Below are positions 47,520 to 57,378 of a stretch of 64,000 bases of DNA, piece after piece. Positions within the stretch are counted from its first letter, which is position 1. Each line of letters begins with the position of its first letter. The DNA lies in assembly GCF_902809865.1 (NCBI RefSeq), contig NZ_CADDWH010000001.1, forward strand, positions 992,001 to 1,056,000, given 5' to 3'. Under the pieces are notes generated by a model. It was given only the letters and a program-made list of their open reading frames with translations, was not told the DNA's origin and made no database searches. The stretch is from Halobacillus sp. Marseille-Q1614 (GTDB lineage Bacteria; Bacillota; Bacilli; Bacillales; Halobacillaceae). A program made the position numbers and the translations under genes.

Positions 47520-48758
47520 ATGATACAAAAGCTGAAAACATGGTTGTCGCAAGAAAATGTCTCTAAAGATTTAATTTTACTGCTGGTGATCGGCGGGTTA
47601 TACTCGCTTGGTATTTTTCTATCCAGTACCTTTGTGAATGTTTATCTATGGAAACAATCTAACAGCTATACAGATATCGCATTATATAATTTATGCATTT
47701 ATATTATGCAGCCGATTACTTTTATTGTTGCAGGGAAGTGCGCAAAAAAGATCGACCGGGTCATTGTACTGCGGGCAGGCGTGACGGTACTTTCCTTGTT
47801 TTTTTTAACTGTGCTTTTTATAGGAGACAATGCTGCACAGTATAATTTGGTTCTCGGTGCTTTACTAGGGGTGGGATACGGATTTTACTGGCTGGCTTAC
47901 AACGTGTTAACTTTTGAAATCACAGAACCAGATACCCGGGATTTTTTTAATGGCTTTCTGGGAATTCTTCAGTCCTTCGGAGGCATGACAGGACCGCTGT
48001 TTGCCGGTTATGTCATTTCGCGCATGAACCAATTCACAGGCTACACGGTGATTTTTGCGATTTCCTTTAGTTTTTTTATTGTAGCGGTCGTGATGAGTTT
48101 CTTCTTGTCGAGGAGAAAAGCAAAAGGTAATTTTTCGTTTAAACGGATTATTTTAGAACGGAAGTATAACAGCAATTGGAACAAAATTTTAAAAGCTCAT
48201 ATTTCTCAAGGGTTTCGGGAAGGGACTTTTTTATTTGCGGTAACCATTTGGATTTATCTTGTAACCCGTGATGAATTTTCACTTGGGATCTTTAACCTTG
48301 TGTATTCTGGGTTTTCACTGCTTTTTTATTTTTTAGTTACCCGCTGGATAAAGCCTGGAAAGAGGAAGAAAGCCATCTTTCTTGCGGGACTGTCCCTCTA
48401 TTTGTCCGTTCTGCTGCTAATTTTCAGTGACAGCCTGTCTCTGATTTTATTTTATGGGGCGATTGCCGGTGTATTTTTCCCTGTGCTTTTTGTTCCGTAT
48501 CAGTCCTTAACTTATGATGTGATTGGGAAGTCATGGAATGCGGGGGAAATGAGGATTGAATATATTGTAGTGCGGGAAATTTTTCTCAATACAGGGCGAA
48601 TCCTTTCGATCTTCATTTTTTTATTAGCCATCGTTTTTATTCCACCGGAAACAGGAATTCCATATATCTTGCTTTTAGTAGGAGGAGGTCATTTCTTTAT
48701 CTACTTTTTCATTAAAGATATACATTTCACGCCTAAAGAAAGTGTGCAAAATAGCTGA
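47520..48758 (+). CDS. yqgE: MFS transporter (YqgE-like)
   Basis: A 412-residue permease with about twelve membrane segments and MFS-type loops (AKKIDRV near residue 75, a basic central loop SRRKAKGNFSFKRI near 200). Substrate unknown. It occupies the B. subtilis yqgE position between sodA and pbpA. ATG 47520 follows AAAGGAGAT. It may be cotranscribed with pbpA, 79 bp downstream. Confidence 0.85.
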   Translation: MIQKLKTWLSQENVSKDLILLLVIGGLYSLGIFLSSTFVNVYLWKQSNSYTDIALYNLCIYIMQPITFIVAGKCAKKIDRVIVLRAGVTVLSLFFLTVLFIGDNAAQYNLVLGALLGVGYGFYWLAYNVLTFEITEPDTRDFFNGFLGILQSFGGMTGPLFAGYVISRMNQFTGYTVIFAISFSFFIVAVVMSFFLSRRKAKGNFSFKRIILERKYNSNWNKILKAHISQGFREGTFLFAVTIWIYLVTRDEFSLGIFNLVYSGFSLLFYFLVTRWIKPGKRKKAIFLAGLSLYLSVLLLIFSDSLSLILFYGAIAGVFFPVLFVPYQSLTYDVIGKSWNAGEMRIEYIVVREIFLNTGRILSIFIFLLAIVFIPPETGIPYILLLVGGGHFFIYFFIKDIHFTPKESVQNS

Positions 48759-48837
48759 ATCTCCCACTAGTTCTTTACTATCAAAAAATGCTATACTGAA
48801 GTTTAGATAATTTTTTTGAGGTAAGGGAGAGGAACCG

Positions 48838-50949
48838 ATGGGGAAGAAGAAAGCTGGCAGGAATAAGTCACATTTGCCTTTCCGTTTAAATATCGTATTT
48901 TTTGTAGTGTTTCTGTTGTTTGCCATTTTAATTTTACAATTAGGCGTTGTACAGATTTTAACTGGTGAGGCAGCACAGGAACAAATTGACCGGACGGAGA
49001 ATACAACGACGACTATTCCTGTTCCTCGAGGGGAGATGTACGACAGGTTTGGTCGTTTAGTTGTAAACAATAAGCCTCTTTATTCCATTACATATACACC
49101 GCCAAAAGGGGTACAGCCAAGGGATCGTTTAGAGCTGGCTGAAAAACTTGCACAGTACATTGATATGGAATATGAAGACAAATTAACGAAACGAGACTTA
49201 AAGGATTATTACTTTTTAAAGAATGAAGAAGTGATCACCCAGCGGGTATCAGAAGAAGAATTAGAAGGCCTGGATAATGGCGAAGTGTATAAGGCGCAGC
49301 TTGATACCATTACAGAAGAGGAAATTAGCAGCTTTGATGGTGAGACTAAGGAAGTTATAGCTATTAAGAAAGAACTGGATCAGGCTTACGCACTTGCGCC
49401 TCATGTCGTTAAAAACAAAGGAATATCTGAGCAAGAATATTCTACGGTAGCTGAACATTTATCAGAACTGCCTGGTATTAATGTGACGTCTGACTGGGAT
49501 CGTGAGTATCCATTTGATGATATGTTTAGAAGTTATATAGGAAGCATTACAACTAGTGAGCAGGGAATACCGGGGGAGCAGGAAGATTATTATATGTCGC
49601 TGGACTACAGCCGTAATGACCGCGTTGGAATAAGCGGACTTGAAGAACAGTATGAAGAAGTGTTACGCGGCACGAAAGAAAAAGTTCAGTATACGACAGA
49701 TAGTGATAACAATGTTGTAAACACAGAAGTCGTCCGCGAAGGTTCGAGGGGGAAAGACCTCGTATTGTCCCTCGATATGGAGCTTCAGCAGGAAGTAGAC
49801 AAGATCGTTGAAGAAGAGCTGGTTAAAGCCATTGAACAGGAACCGGCAGCAAACCGTCACATGGAAAATGCGATTGTTGTCATGGCAGACCCTAACAATG
49901 GAGAGATTTTTGCTATTTCAGGCAAAGAATATAACCGTAACCGTGAGCCGGGAGAAGACAAAGTAACGAACGTCGGCCACCATGCGCTTTATAATTCCTA
50001 TATGCCTGGTTCGACTGTAAAAGGAGCCACAGTGCTGACTGGGCTGGAGGAAGGAGTCATTAGTCCAGGAACATATGTAAATGATAGAACTCTTCGCTTT
50101 GCAGGCTCGCCGAATAAGAGCTCTTATCGTTCGGGCATCGGAAATGTTAATTATTATTCCGCCCTGCAGCAGTCTTCCAACGTTTATATGTATTTCATTG
50201 CGATGTGGATGGGCGGTCACGAATACGTGGAAAATGGGAATTTAAACTTAAAAAGTGATACGCTGCAGCGATTCGTCTATCACTTTAACCAATTTGGACT
50301 TGGAGTAGAGACAGGAATCGATTTCCCATACGAAGCTCGCGGATTTGAAGAAATGGAGTTCCCGAATCCAGGGGTAGTGCTTGACTTTGCGATTGGCCAG
50401 TACAGCACGTATACAGCAATGCAGCTTAACCAGTACGTATCGACCATTGCAAATGGAGGTAATCGTGTCCGGCCTAAGCTGGTCAAGGAAGTTCATAACC
50501 CTAGTCAGGATGGAGATGGACTCGGTCCGCTTTACAAGAAATACGATACGGAAGTTATGAACCGCGTCACCATGGACCAGAGTGACATCGAGCGGGTTCA
50601 GGAAGGTTTCCGGGCAGTATTTCAATCGGGAGGAACAGCTTACAGCTATTTTAATGATGCTGATTACCAGGCAGCCGGGAAAACAGGGACAGCCCAGCAG
50701 AGGAAATATTACACGCAGGATGATGGAGATTCAGTAGGGTATGATACCTTAAACCTGACGATGGTCGGGTATGCCCCTTATAATGATCCTGAGGTCGCTT
50801 TCTCGGTTATCGTTCCATTTACCGGGGAAGACTCGAGCACGAGTATTAATGGATATATCTCCCGCCGTATACTAGATGCTTACTTTGAGCTGAAAGAAGA
50901 TCGGGCGGAAGAAGGAATAAAAAAAGATCTAACAGAAGCAGATGAGTGA
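48838..50949 (+). CDS. pbpA: Penicillin-binding protein PbpA (class B transpeptidase)
   Basis: Elongation-specific class B PBP (PBP2A type), 703 residues. One membrane anchor at about 18-42, a dimerisation/pedestal domain, then the transpeptidase domain with SxxK at 392-395 (GSTVKG), SSN at 446-448 and KTGT at 615-618. YDRFGRLVVNN is typical of the N-terminal domain. ATG 48838 follows AGGGAGAGG. The locus after sodA-yqgE and before pst matches B. subtilis pbpA. Confidence 0.96.
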   Translation: MGKKKAGRNKSHLPFRLNIVFFVVFLLFAILILQLGVVQILTGEAAQEQIDRTENTTTTIPVPRGEMYDRFGRLVVNNKPLYSITYTPPKGVQPRDRLELAEKLAQYIDMEYEDKLTKRDLKDYYFLKNEEVITQRVSEEELEGLDNGEVYKAQLDTITEEEISSFDGETKEVIAIKKELDQAYALAPHVVKNKGISEQEYSTVAEHLSELPGINVTSDWDREYPFDDMFRSYIGSITTSEQGIPGEQEDYYMSLDYSRNDRVGISGLEEQYEEVLRGTKEKVQYTTDSDNNVVNTEVVREGSRGKDLVLSLDMELQQEVDKIVEEELVKAIEQEPAANRHMENAIVVMADPNNGEIFAISGKEYNRNREPGEDKVTNVGHHALYNSYMPGSTVKGATVLTGLEEGVISPGTYVNDRTLRFAGSPNKSSYRSGIGNVNYYSALQQSSNVYMYFIAMWMGGHEYVENGNLNLKSDTLQRFVYHFNQFGLGVETGIDFPYEARGFEEMEFPNPGVVLDFAIGQYSTYTAMQLNQYVSTIANGGNRVRPKLVKEVHNPSQDGDGLGPLYKKYDTEVMNRVTMDQSDIERVQEGFRAVFQSGGTAYSYFNDADYQAAGKTGTAQQRKYYTQDDGDSVGYDTLNLTMVGYAPYNDPEVAFSVIVPFTGEDSSTSINGYISRRILDAYFELKEDRAEEGIKKDLTEADE

Positions 50950-50977
50950 TGCCTTAAGCGCATCACTCTTTTTTTTG
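50944..50977 (+). terminator. Terminator after pbpA
   Basis: GAGTGATGC pairs with GCATCACTC, followed by T8. The stem starts inside the pbpA stop region. Confidence 0.88.
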
Positions 50978-51009
50978 TTTATACTAAATAACCAGGAGGA
51001 AAGATTGAA

Positions 51010-51037
51010 TTTACAAAACCTTAACGTTGAGTATATA
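51010..51037 (+). promoter_or_regulatory. Possible PhoP-type box and -10 element for pstS
   Basis: TTTACA (51010-51015) and TTAACG (51021-51026) are spaced 11 bp apart like PhoP half-sites (TT-A-CA repeats), followed by TATATA (51032-51037). Only two repeats are clear, so this is tentative; Pho control is expected for the family. Confidence 0.35.
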
Positions 51038-51111
51038 TAGGGTTAAAACTCCTCTCTTAATATAGGGACTGTAAGCGAGTTAACTAAAATAGAGATGTGG
51101 GGGATTTAGAA

Positions 51112-52020
51112 ATGAAAAGAATTAAAAAGTTTGCATTGTTATTTGCTTTTATACTAGCAGCTGGAGTACTTGCTGCATGCGGTTCATCTGAAGAATCTGG
51201 CTCAGGTGAAGGAAGCGGCGGCGAAGGAGAATCCGGTTCAATCACAGTGGGCGGATCAAGTGCTATGCAGCCATTAGTGGCAGCAGCTGCTGAACAATTC
51301 ATGTCAGAAAATCCTGACGCTCAAATTAATGTACAAGGCGGAGGAAGCGGAACTGGACTAAGTGAAGTTGCAGCAGGCAACTTTGACATTGGTAATTCTG
51401 ATTATTTTGCTGAAACAAAAGAAGATATTCCAGCAGATGAACTGGTTGACCACAAAGTTGCAGTTGTAGGCATGACCGCAGCAGCTCACCCTGAAGTTGG
51501 TGTAGACAACCTTTCAAAAGAAGACTTAAAAGCAATCTTCACAGGCGAAATTACGAACTGGTCTGAAGTTGGTGGAGCAGATCAGGAAATTACCATAGTT
51601 AACCGTCCTGATGGATCTGGAACCCGTGCAACGTTTAATGAATTCGGTCTTGATGGTGAAGAACCTGCTGAAGGAATTACGGAGGACTCTTCAAACCGTG
51701 TAATGCAAATTATTAATGATACTCCTGGAGCTGTAGGTTACTTGTCTTTTGCTTATTTTGAACTGAATAAAGACATTATTCCAATGGGTATTGATGGAGT
51801 AGAACCTACGGATGAAAATGTCCAATCAGGAGAATTTCCAATCTGGGCTTATCAGCACAGCTACACTAAAGGTGAGCCGGAAGGTCTTGAAAAAGAATTT
51901 CTTGATTATATGATGAGCGAAGAGGTTCAAACGTCTCTTCTTCCAGAACAAGGATACATTCCATCAACTAAAATGGAAGTAGAACGTGACGCTGAAGGTA
52001 ACGAATCTGAAATTGAATAA
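51112..52020 (+). CDS. pstS: Phosphate-binding lipoprotein PstS
   Basis: Periplasm-side phosphate receptor of the Pst ABC transporter. The lipoprotein signal ends in LAAC (Cys near residue 23) followed by a Gly/Ser/Glu-rich linker. Binding-site blocks: ITVGGSSAMQPL, GGGSGTGL, GNFDIGNSDY, NRPDGSGTRATF and GAVGYLSF. GTG 51097 is upstream of the GTGGGGG ribosome site, so ATG 51112 is the start; 302 residues. It leads a six-gene phosphate operon. Confidence 0.97.
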   Translation: MKRIKKFALLFAFILAAGVLAACGSSEESGSGEGSGGEGESGSITVGGSSAMQPLVAAAAEQFMSENPDAQINVQGGGSGTGLSEVAAGNFDIGNSDYFAETKEDIPADELVDHKVAVVGMTAAAHPEVGVDNLSKEDLKAIFTGEITNWSEVGGADQEITIVNRPDGSGTRATFNEFGLDGEEPAEGITEDSSNRVMQIINDTPGAVGYLSFAYFELNKDIIPMGIDGVEPTDENVQSGEFPIWAYQHSYTKGEPEGLEKEFLDYMMSEEVQTSLLPEQGYIPSTKMEVERDAEGNESEIE

Positions 52021-52071
52021 AATAGTAATTTAGGATGTAAATAGGGAATCAACACGGGTTGGCCGGTTCGT

Positions 52072-52114
52072 CTACTTCTTCACATTGAGAAACAGTTTCT
52101 CATGTAAAAAGTAG
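52072..52114 (+). promoter_or_regulatory. Large hairpin between pstS and pstC
   Basis: CTACTT...AAGTAG encloses TGAGAAAC/GTTTCTCA. With no T-run it is more likely an RNA-stability or processing element that keeps PstS in excess over the membrane subunits; this is inference. Confidence 0.5.
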
Positions 52115-52158
52115 GCTTTCCGTTCAGCCCATTTCCCATGCATTAGGAGGAGTATGTT

Positions 52159-53079
52159 ATGGCGAACGCCCAGAATTCTGAGAGAAATAATCATAGATTG
52201 TTGAAAACGAATCGTTCTTCAAGCAAACAAAATGAAACACGAGGTAAAATTCTTGTATTTTCAAGTGCGGCTTTGGTTATCGTAGCAACCATCGCCATTA
52301 CTTTATTTCTAGGTTATAAAGGAATCAGGACGTTTTTTGCCTTTGATGTAAGCTTATGGAACTTTCTAACAACCACGGGATGGGATGGAACTGAAAATAG
52401 TGGTGCCTTTTCTTTTATATTTGGTTCTTTTGCTGTCACTTTTTTAGCTGCTTTATTTGCAGCTCCTTTAGGAATTGGAAGTGCGATCTTTATGACAGAG
52501 ATTGCGAAAAAGTGGGGACAAAAAGTACTTCAGCCAGTGATTGAAATTTTAGTAGGAATTCCATCTGTAGTCTATGGTTTAATCGGGGTTACTGTCATTG
52601 TTCCCCTCATCCGGAATAATTTTGGAGGCTTAGGCTTTAGTCTGCTTGCAGGGATGATCGTTGTAGGGGTTATGACACTACCAACCATTACTAGTATTTC
52701 GGCGGATGCCATTAAAGCCATTCCTGATGATATTAAAAATGCATCGTATGGCCTGGGAGCAACAAGATGGCAGACGATCTATAAAGTTATTATTCCAGCA
52801 GCGCTTCCTTCCCTCATGACTGCTATTGTATTGGGAATGGCGCGTGCATTTGGTGAAGCTTTAGCTGTACAAATGGTTATTGGAAACGTGAGAGGTCTTC
52901 CTTCATCGATCACTGATTCAGCTGCTACGCTGACATCTATCATTACTCTGGACATGCCGCATACTACTTATGGAAGTGTGCACAACAGTTTACTATGGTC
53001 TCTTGGACTAATTTTATTAGTGATGTCCTATGTGTTTATCATTATTATTCGCGTGGTGTCCTCAAGGAGGAAAGTTTAA
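52159..53079 (+). CDS. pstC: Phosphate ABC transporter permease PstC
   Basis: Integral membrane subunit of the Pst importer, 306 residues, with about six membrane segments and the permease EAA-type loop (AIPDDIKNASYGLGATRWQT near residue 190). The block GIPSVVYGLIG is typical of PstC. ATG 52159 follows AGGAGGAG. It overlaps pstA by one base. Confidence 0.96.
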   Translation: MANAQNSERNNHRLLKTNRSSSKQNETRGKILVFSSAALVIVATIAITLFLGYKGIRTFFAFDVSLWNFLTTTGWDGTENSGAFSFIFGSFAVTFLAALFAAPLGIGSAIFMTEIAKKWGQKVLQPVIEILVGIPSVVYGLIGVTVIVPLIRNNFGGLGFSLLAGMIVVGVMTLPTITSISADAIKAIPDDIKNASYGLGATRWQTIYKVIIPAALPSLMTAIVLGMARAFGEALAVQMVIGNVRGLPSSITDSAATLTSIITLDMPHTTYGSVHNSLLWSLGLILLVMSYVFIIIIRVVSSRRKV

Positions 53080-53966
53080 TGAATAGACGATTAGTCAATA
53101 ATTTAGCAACTTCAGTGTTTATTCTATGTGCGGTCCTTATGACGGCCACATTAGTGTACCTTTTAGGTTATATTTTAACGAGTGGGTTATCCTACGTGGA
53201 TATGTCCTTTTTAACTTCTGATTCCAGTTCATTTATGGAAGGTGGAGGGATTAAGAACCAGCTATGGAATTCCTTCTATATCCTAATTGTAACGCTTATT
53301 CTTTCAGTGCCCCTTGGTATATTAGGCGGAATTTACCTTGCTGAGTATGCTCGGGCTGGGAAATTAACGAATGTCATTCGAACTAGTGTAGAAGTTCTAT
53401 CGTCTCTGCCATCTATAGTAGTGGGGATGTTTGGTTTATTAGTATTTGTACAATATATGGGGTTAGGTTATTCCATCATTGCAGGATCGCTGGCACTAAC
53501 GGTTTTCAACCTTCCAATTATTGTAAGAGTGACAGAAGATTCGATCCGTTCGGTACCTGGCAAACAAAAAAATGCCAGCTTGGCATTAGGTATAACTCAC
53601 TGGCACACTGTAAAGACTGTATTAATTCCAGCTGCATTTCCCGGAATATTAACAGGAATCCTCTTATCCGCCGGCCGAATCTTTGGTGAAGCAGCGGCCC
53701 TGTTATTTACCGCTGGTTTGTCGACTAATAATTTACAATTTAACACATGGAACCCTTTTGACAATAATTCACCTTTAAACCCTTTTAGATCAGCTGAAAC
53801 ACTTTCTGTTCACATTTGGAAGGTTAATTCACAAGGGATTATGCCAGACGTTGATGCGATAGCGTCAGGTTCTGCTGCAGTGCTTATTATCTTTGTCCTC
53901 ATCTTTAATGTAACAGCACGTGTTATCGGCAATATCATTTTCAAAAAGATCACTGGTTCTAAGTAG
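53079..53966 (+). CDS. pstA: Phosphate ABC transporter permease PstA
   Basis: Second permease subunit, 295 residues, about six membrane segments, with SLPSIVVGMFG and the EAA loop RSVPGKQKNASLALGITHWH near residue 165. The ORF extends back to 52995, but ATG 53079 follows AAGGAGG and overlaps the pstC stop. Translation coupling with pstC is likely. Confidence 0.96.
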   Translation: MNRRLVNNLATSVFILCAVLMTATLVYLLGYILTSGLSYVDMSFLTSDSSSFMEGGGIKNQLWNSFYILIVTLILSVPLGILGGIYLAEYARAGKLTNVIRTSVEVLSSLPSIVVGMFGLLVFVQYMGLGYSIIAGSLALTVFNLPIIVRVTEDSIRSVPGKQKNASLALGITHWHTVKTVLIPAAFPGILTGILLSAGRIFGEAAALLFTAGLSTNNLQFNTWNPFDNNSPLNPFRSAETLSVHIWKVNSQGIMPDVDAIASGSAAVLIIFVLIFNVTARVIGNIIFKKITGSK

Positions 53967-53984
53967 GAAGGGGATAAATGACTA

Positions 53985-54839
53985 ATGGCAAAAGTTAATG
54001 TTAAATCCAAAGGTAATAAACAAGAGCAACAAAGGTTAAGTCATAACAAATTCAGCCTGGAGAAAAATAGGCACCAGGAAGAAAATTCTGAAACCCTGCT
54101 TGATTTAAAAGATCTTAGTGTGTTTTATGGAGATAACCAGGCAGTTAAAAATGTTTCGATGCCTATTGAAAAAAATAAAGTAACAGCTTTTATTGGGCCC
54201 TCAGGATGTGGGAAATCAACACTTTTAAGAACAATTAACCGAATGAATGACCAAATTCGTATTGCCCGCTATGAAGGTCAGATTAACTATGAAGAATTAA
54301 ATATTTTAAGAGATGATATCGATGTTGTTGCTTTAAGAAAAGAAATTGGGATGGTTTTCCAAGAGCCGAATCCATTTCCTAAACCGATTCGGAAAAATAT
54401 AACTCATGCGCTTAAGTTCATGAAAATGTCCAAGGCAGATATGGTTGAAATGGTAGAGGATTCTTTGAAACAAGCAGCCTTATGGGATGAAATAAAAGAC
54501 AGGCTGGATGATTCCGCATTGTCTCTTTCAGGCGGACAACAGCAGCGGTTATGTATTGCTCGCGCTTTGGCATTAGAGCCAAAAGTGCTTTTACTTGATG
54601 AACCTACTTCAGCCTTAGACCCAATATCAAGTGCTAAAGTAGAAGATCTAATTATGGAATTGAAAAAACACTACACGATAGCTGTAGTTACTCATAATAT
54701 GGAACAGGCCGCAAGGATATCAGACAATACAGCTTTTATGTACAACGGAGATTTAGTTGAATTTGGCAATACGTCAAATTTATTCACTAATCCCAAGGAA
54801 AAACGAACAGAAGACTATATTTCTGGTAAGTTCAGCTGA
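53985..54839 (+). CDS. pstB: Phosphate ABC transporter ATPase PstB (first copy)
   Basis: ATPase of the Pst importer. Walker [11 protein letters not shown]-loop FQEPNPFPK, signature LSGGQQQR, Walker [12 protein letters not shown] and switch His VTHN. It has an extra N-terminal extension of about 38 residues, charged and without known motif, compared with the second copy. Sequence differs clearly from the downstream pstB, so this is an older duplication. 284 residues. Confidence 0.95.
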   Translation: MAKVNVKSKGNKQEQQRLSHNKFSLEKNRHQEENSETLLDLKDLSVFYGDNQAVKNVSMPIEKNKVTAFIGPSGCGKSTLLRTINRMNDQIRIARYEGQINYEELNILRDDIDVVALRKEIGMVFQEPNPFPKPIRKNITHALKFMKMSKADMVEMVEDSLKQAALWDEIKDRLDDSALSLSGGQQQRLCIARALALEPKVLLLDEPTSALDPISSAKVEDLIMELKKHYTIAVVTHNMEQAARISDNTAFMYNGDLVEFGNTSNLFTNPKEKRTEDYISGKFS

Positions 54840-54873
54840 TATTGAAGTGATGACATTAAAAAGGATGAGTTAA

Positions 54874-55632
54874 ATGGAAAAGCATTCTTATAAAGTAGAA
54901 AATCTCAATCTATGGTATGGAAGTAAACAAGCCCTATATGAAGTTAAGATGGATATTCCTACAAATAAAGTAACAGCCATCATCGGTCCATCAGGCTGTG
55001 GGAAGTCAACTTTTTTAAAAGCTTTAAACCGTATGGTTGAAATGGTCCCTGAAGTAAGGGTTTCTGGAAAGATAAATTATTATGGAGATAATATTTTTGA
55101 TTCGAGTTATCACCCGGAAGAGTTAAGAACGAAAGTAGGGATGGTTTTCCAGCACCCTAACCCATTTCCTAAATCTATTTATGAAAATGTTGTGTTTGGA
55201 GCTAGAATCCAGGGTATTAGAAAAAAAGCAAAGCTGGATGAAATGGTGGAAAGAAGTTTAAAGCAGGCGGCTATTTGGGATGAAGTTAAAGACCGCCTCC
55301 ACACGAATGCGATGGGGCTTTCGGGTGGTCAGCAGCAGAGAATTTGTATTGCTCGAGCGATTGCCAACCAACCAGATGTTATCTTAATGGATGAGCCGAC
55401 TTCTGCCCTTGACCCGATCTCAACTCTAAGAGTAGAAGAGTTAATTCAGCAGTTAAAAGAACAATACACGATTGTAATTGTTACTCATAACATGCAGCAA
55501 GCTTCTAGAGTATCGGACAAGACCGCTTTTTTCTTGAACGGAGAGCTTGTGGAATATGACAATACAAACCAGATATTTTCAAATCCTCAAGATAGACGCA
55601 CCGAAGATTATATTAGCGGAAGGTTTGGATAA
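54874..55632 (+). CDS. pstB: Phosphate ABC transporter ATPase PstB (second copy)
   Basis: Second ATPase of the operon, 252 residues, with the usual PstB length. Walker [36 protein letters not shown] and [10 protein letters not shown]. Bacillus genomes commonly carry two pstB genes (pstBA, pstBB) in tandem; which one dominates cannot be told here. ATG 54874 follows AAAGGATG. Confidence 0.95.
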   Translation: MEKHSYKVENLNLWYGSKQALYEVKMDIPTNKVTAIIGPSGCGKSTFLKALNRMVEMVPEVRVSGKINYYGDNIFDSSYHPEELRTKVGMVFQHPNPFPKSIYENVVFGARIQGIRKKAKLDEMVERSLKQAAIWDEVKDRLHTNAMGLSGGQQQRICIARAIANQPDVILMDEPTSALDPISTLRVEELIQQLKEQYTIVIVTHNMQQASRVSDKTAFFLNGELVEYDNTNQIFSNPQDRRTEDYISGRFG

Positions 55633-55653
55633 TAACAGAGGAGGAACCTGGAT

Positions 55654-56313
55654 ATGCAGACACGACGTTTTTTTGTGGAAGAATTAGAGAAGCTGAAAGT
55701 AGAAGTGGAAGAATTAGCGGAGGATACGAAGCAAGTCCTGAGAAATTCTGTAGATGCTCTTTACAATAGTGATTTAAAAGTAGCTCAAAGTATTATAGAC
55801 AATGACCATGTGTACAACAAGAAAGAGCAGCACATTAATGAATCGGCTTTAATTATGATTGCCAAGCAGCAGCCGGTAGCTTCTGACTTAAGAAGGTTAA
55901 TCGTAGCTATTAAGATCTCGACAGACTTAGAGCGAATGGCAGACCATGGAAAAAATATTGCAAAAGCTACTTTATTTTTAGGGGAGAATCCGCCTATTTC
56001 CATTCACTCTTCGATTAGGGAGATGATGAATCTATCCCTGGAGATGGTAGATACGGCAATTAATGCATATCATTTGGAGGATGTTTCTTTTGCTATGTTA
56101 TTATCTGAGAAAGATGATAAGGTGGATGAGCTATATGGACGTATCACAAAAGATTTATTAGAAATGACGGCAAGCAATCCAGATCAAATTCAATATATTA
56201 TGCAGACAGCTTATACTTCAAGATATATTGAGCGATTTGCCGATCATATTACAAACATTGGGGAAAGCATTCTTTATTTAATAAAAGGTGTTTCGTATGA
56301 TTTAAATGATTAG
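55654..56313 (+). CDS. phoU: Phosphate transport regulator PhoU
   Basis: Helical-bundle regulator that connects the Pst transporter with phosphate signalling; 219 residues, two PhoU repeats with metal-binding motifs KISTDLERMADHGKNI and SRYIERFADHITNIGE. It ends the pst operon, with GAGGAGG at the start. Its presence in the operon is as in many Firmicutes, although B. subtilis 168 itself has the pst operon without phoU. Confidence 0.94.
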   Translation: MQTRRFFVEELEKLKVEVEELAEDTKQVLRNSVDALYNSDLKVAQSIIDNDHVYNKKEQHINESALIMIAKQQPVASDLRRLIVAIKISTDLERMADHGKNIAKATLFLGENPPISIHSSIREMMNLSLEMVDTAINAYHLEDVSFAMLLSEKDDKVDELYGRITKDLLEMTASNPDQIQYIMQTAYTSRYIERFADHITNIGESILYLIKGVSYDLND

Positions 56314-56347
56314 AAAAAACAGGGAAGCTTAAGCTTCCCTGTTTTTT
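56314..56347. terminator. Bidirectional terminator after phoU
   Basis: A perfect 17-bp palindrome, AAAAAACAGGGAAGCTT with AAGCTTCCCTGTTTTTT. It serves phoU and the convergent yqzC. Confidence 0.9.
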
Positions 56348-56843
56348 ATTGTCTCGTAATTTTATCGGCAATTTCGTCTCTGTTCATTTCTTCAACAATT
56401 TCGAATTCGCCGATTTGTACGTATTCTGTTAAATTGCGGTCATCTAAGTAGATATTAAAAGATTCAGCGCTATCGATAAAACCCTTATCTTCAAGGATTT
56501 GGCTGATTTCTGTTGAACTTGTACCTGCGTTAACCACTAGAGTATAGGTAGATGGTTTTTCATCAACCTGTTCTTTATCCTCTTTTTCTTCTTCTTTTAC
56601 ATGATCTTGTGCTTTTTCTTCTTTTACAATTTCTTCAGCTTTCGCCGCCATCGATTCCAGTTCGGCAGCCTGTTCCTCGGTTAGTACGTGATAATTCTTT
56701 GATTGTAATTGATCGATCATTTTTTCATCGGAGAGGGCCGTTACAGTTTTAGAAGAACTATCAGGTGAAGTGATGAAGAAGACGCTTATTAAAGCCGTAG
56801 CGGTTAAGAGACCGATGGAGAAAAATTGCAGGGGCTTCTTCAT
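56346..56843 (-). CDS. yqzC: YqzC-like membrane protein, MltG LysM-like domain
   Basis: A 165-residue protein with an N-terminal membrane anchor (about 8-26), a Glu/Lys-rich linker (about 60-97) and a C-terminal domain (VVNAGTSSTEISQILEDKGF, YVQIGEFEI) like the LysM-type domain of MltG/YceG, without the transglycosylase part. It overlaps the next upstream minus-strand gene by 4 bases (56840-56843). Function unknown; probable envelope role. Confidence 0.8.
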   Translation of the reverse strand: MKKPLQFFSIGLLTATALISVFFITSPDSSSKTVTALSDEKMIDQLQSKNYHVLTEEQAAELESMAAKAEEIVKEEKAQDHVKEEEKEDKEQVDEKPSTYTLVVNAGTSSTEISQILEDKGFIDSAESFNIYLDDRNLTEYVQIGEFEIVEEMNRDEIADKITRQ

Positions 56844-57202
56844 TTTCTCACACCCTTAACTTCCAGCTGACTGACAATCGAATGCACATCTTCTACATTT
56901 AACTGTGTTTCTTGGGCGATGCGTTCTTTAGAATAGCCGCCTCGATACATACTTTGAATAGTCTGCTCTAAACGAGGCTTTGAAAAGTACTGTTTTTTCG
57001 CGGGCAGGCCGCTTTCATCTCCCGACAGCAGTTCTTCCTCTAACACATTCAATTTTTTCTTTACTTGATATGTATCTTGCATGGCTTGAATGGACAGCTG
57101 TTCTACTTGATCTTCAACATCTTTAAGGCGATCGTTCATGAAAAACGATGCGATTAACAGAATAACGGCCACTGAAGCTAGAGTAATTAATACGGTCGTC
57201 AT
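56840..57202 (-). CDS. yqzD: YqzD-like membrane-anchored protein
   Basis: A 120-residue protein with an N-terminal membrane segment (about 2-21), a coiled-coil stretch and a C-terminal helix-turn-helix-like motif (GYSKERIAQETQLNVEDVHSIV). It is cotranscribed with and overlaps yqzC, as in B. subtilis yqzD-yqzC. ATG 57202 follows GAGGAG on the minus strand; the upstream ATG 57220 is less well placed. Function unknown. Confidence 0.8.
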   Translation of the reverse strand: MTTVLITLASVAVILLIASFFMNDRLKDVEDQVEQLSIQAMQDTYQVKKKLNVLEEELLSGDESGLPAKKQYFSKPRLEQTIQSMYRGGYSKERIAQETQLNVEDVHSIVSQLEVKGVRK

Positions 57203-57289
57203 TTCTTTCACTCCTCTCATACCACGTACAGTTATACCACATCCTGAAGAGGATATCTATTGATTTTTTTCACCTGATCGAATACATAC

Positions 57290-57318
57290 TTGAAAGCTGA
57301 GCAAAGTTTTGGTACGAT
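57290..57318 (+). promoter_or_regulatory. SigA-type promoter for rpmG
   Basis: TTGAAA (57290-57295), 17 bp, TACGAT (57313-57318), about 60 bp upstream of rpmG. Confidence 0.7.
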
Positions 57319-57378
57319 AAGTTAGTCTGATTATGTGATGAAAGACAGTGAATAGATTTTTGATTTGGAGGGATAATG

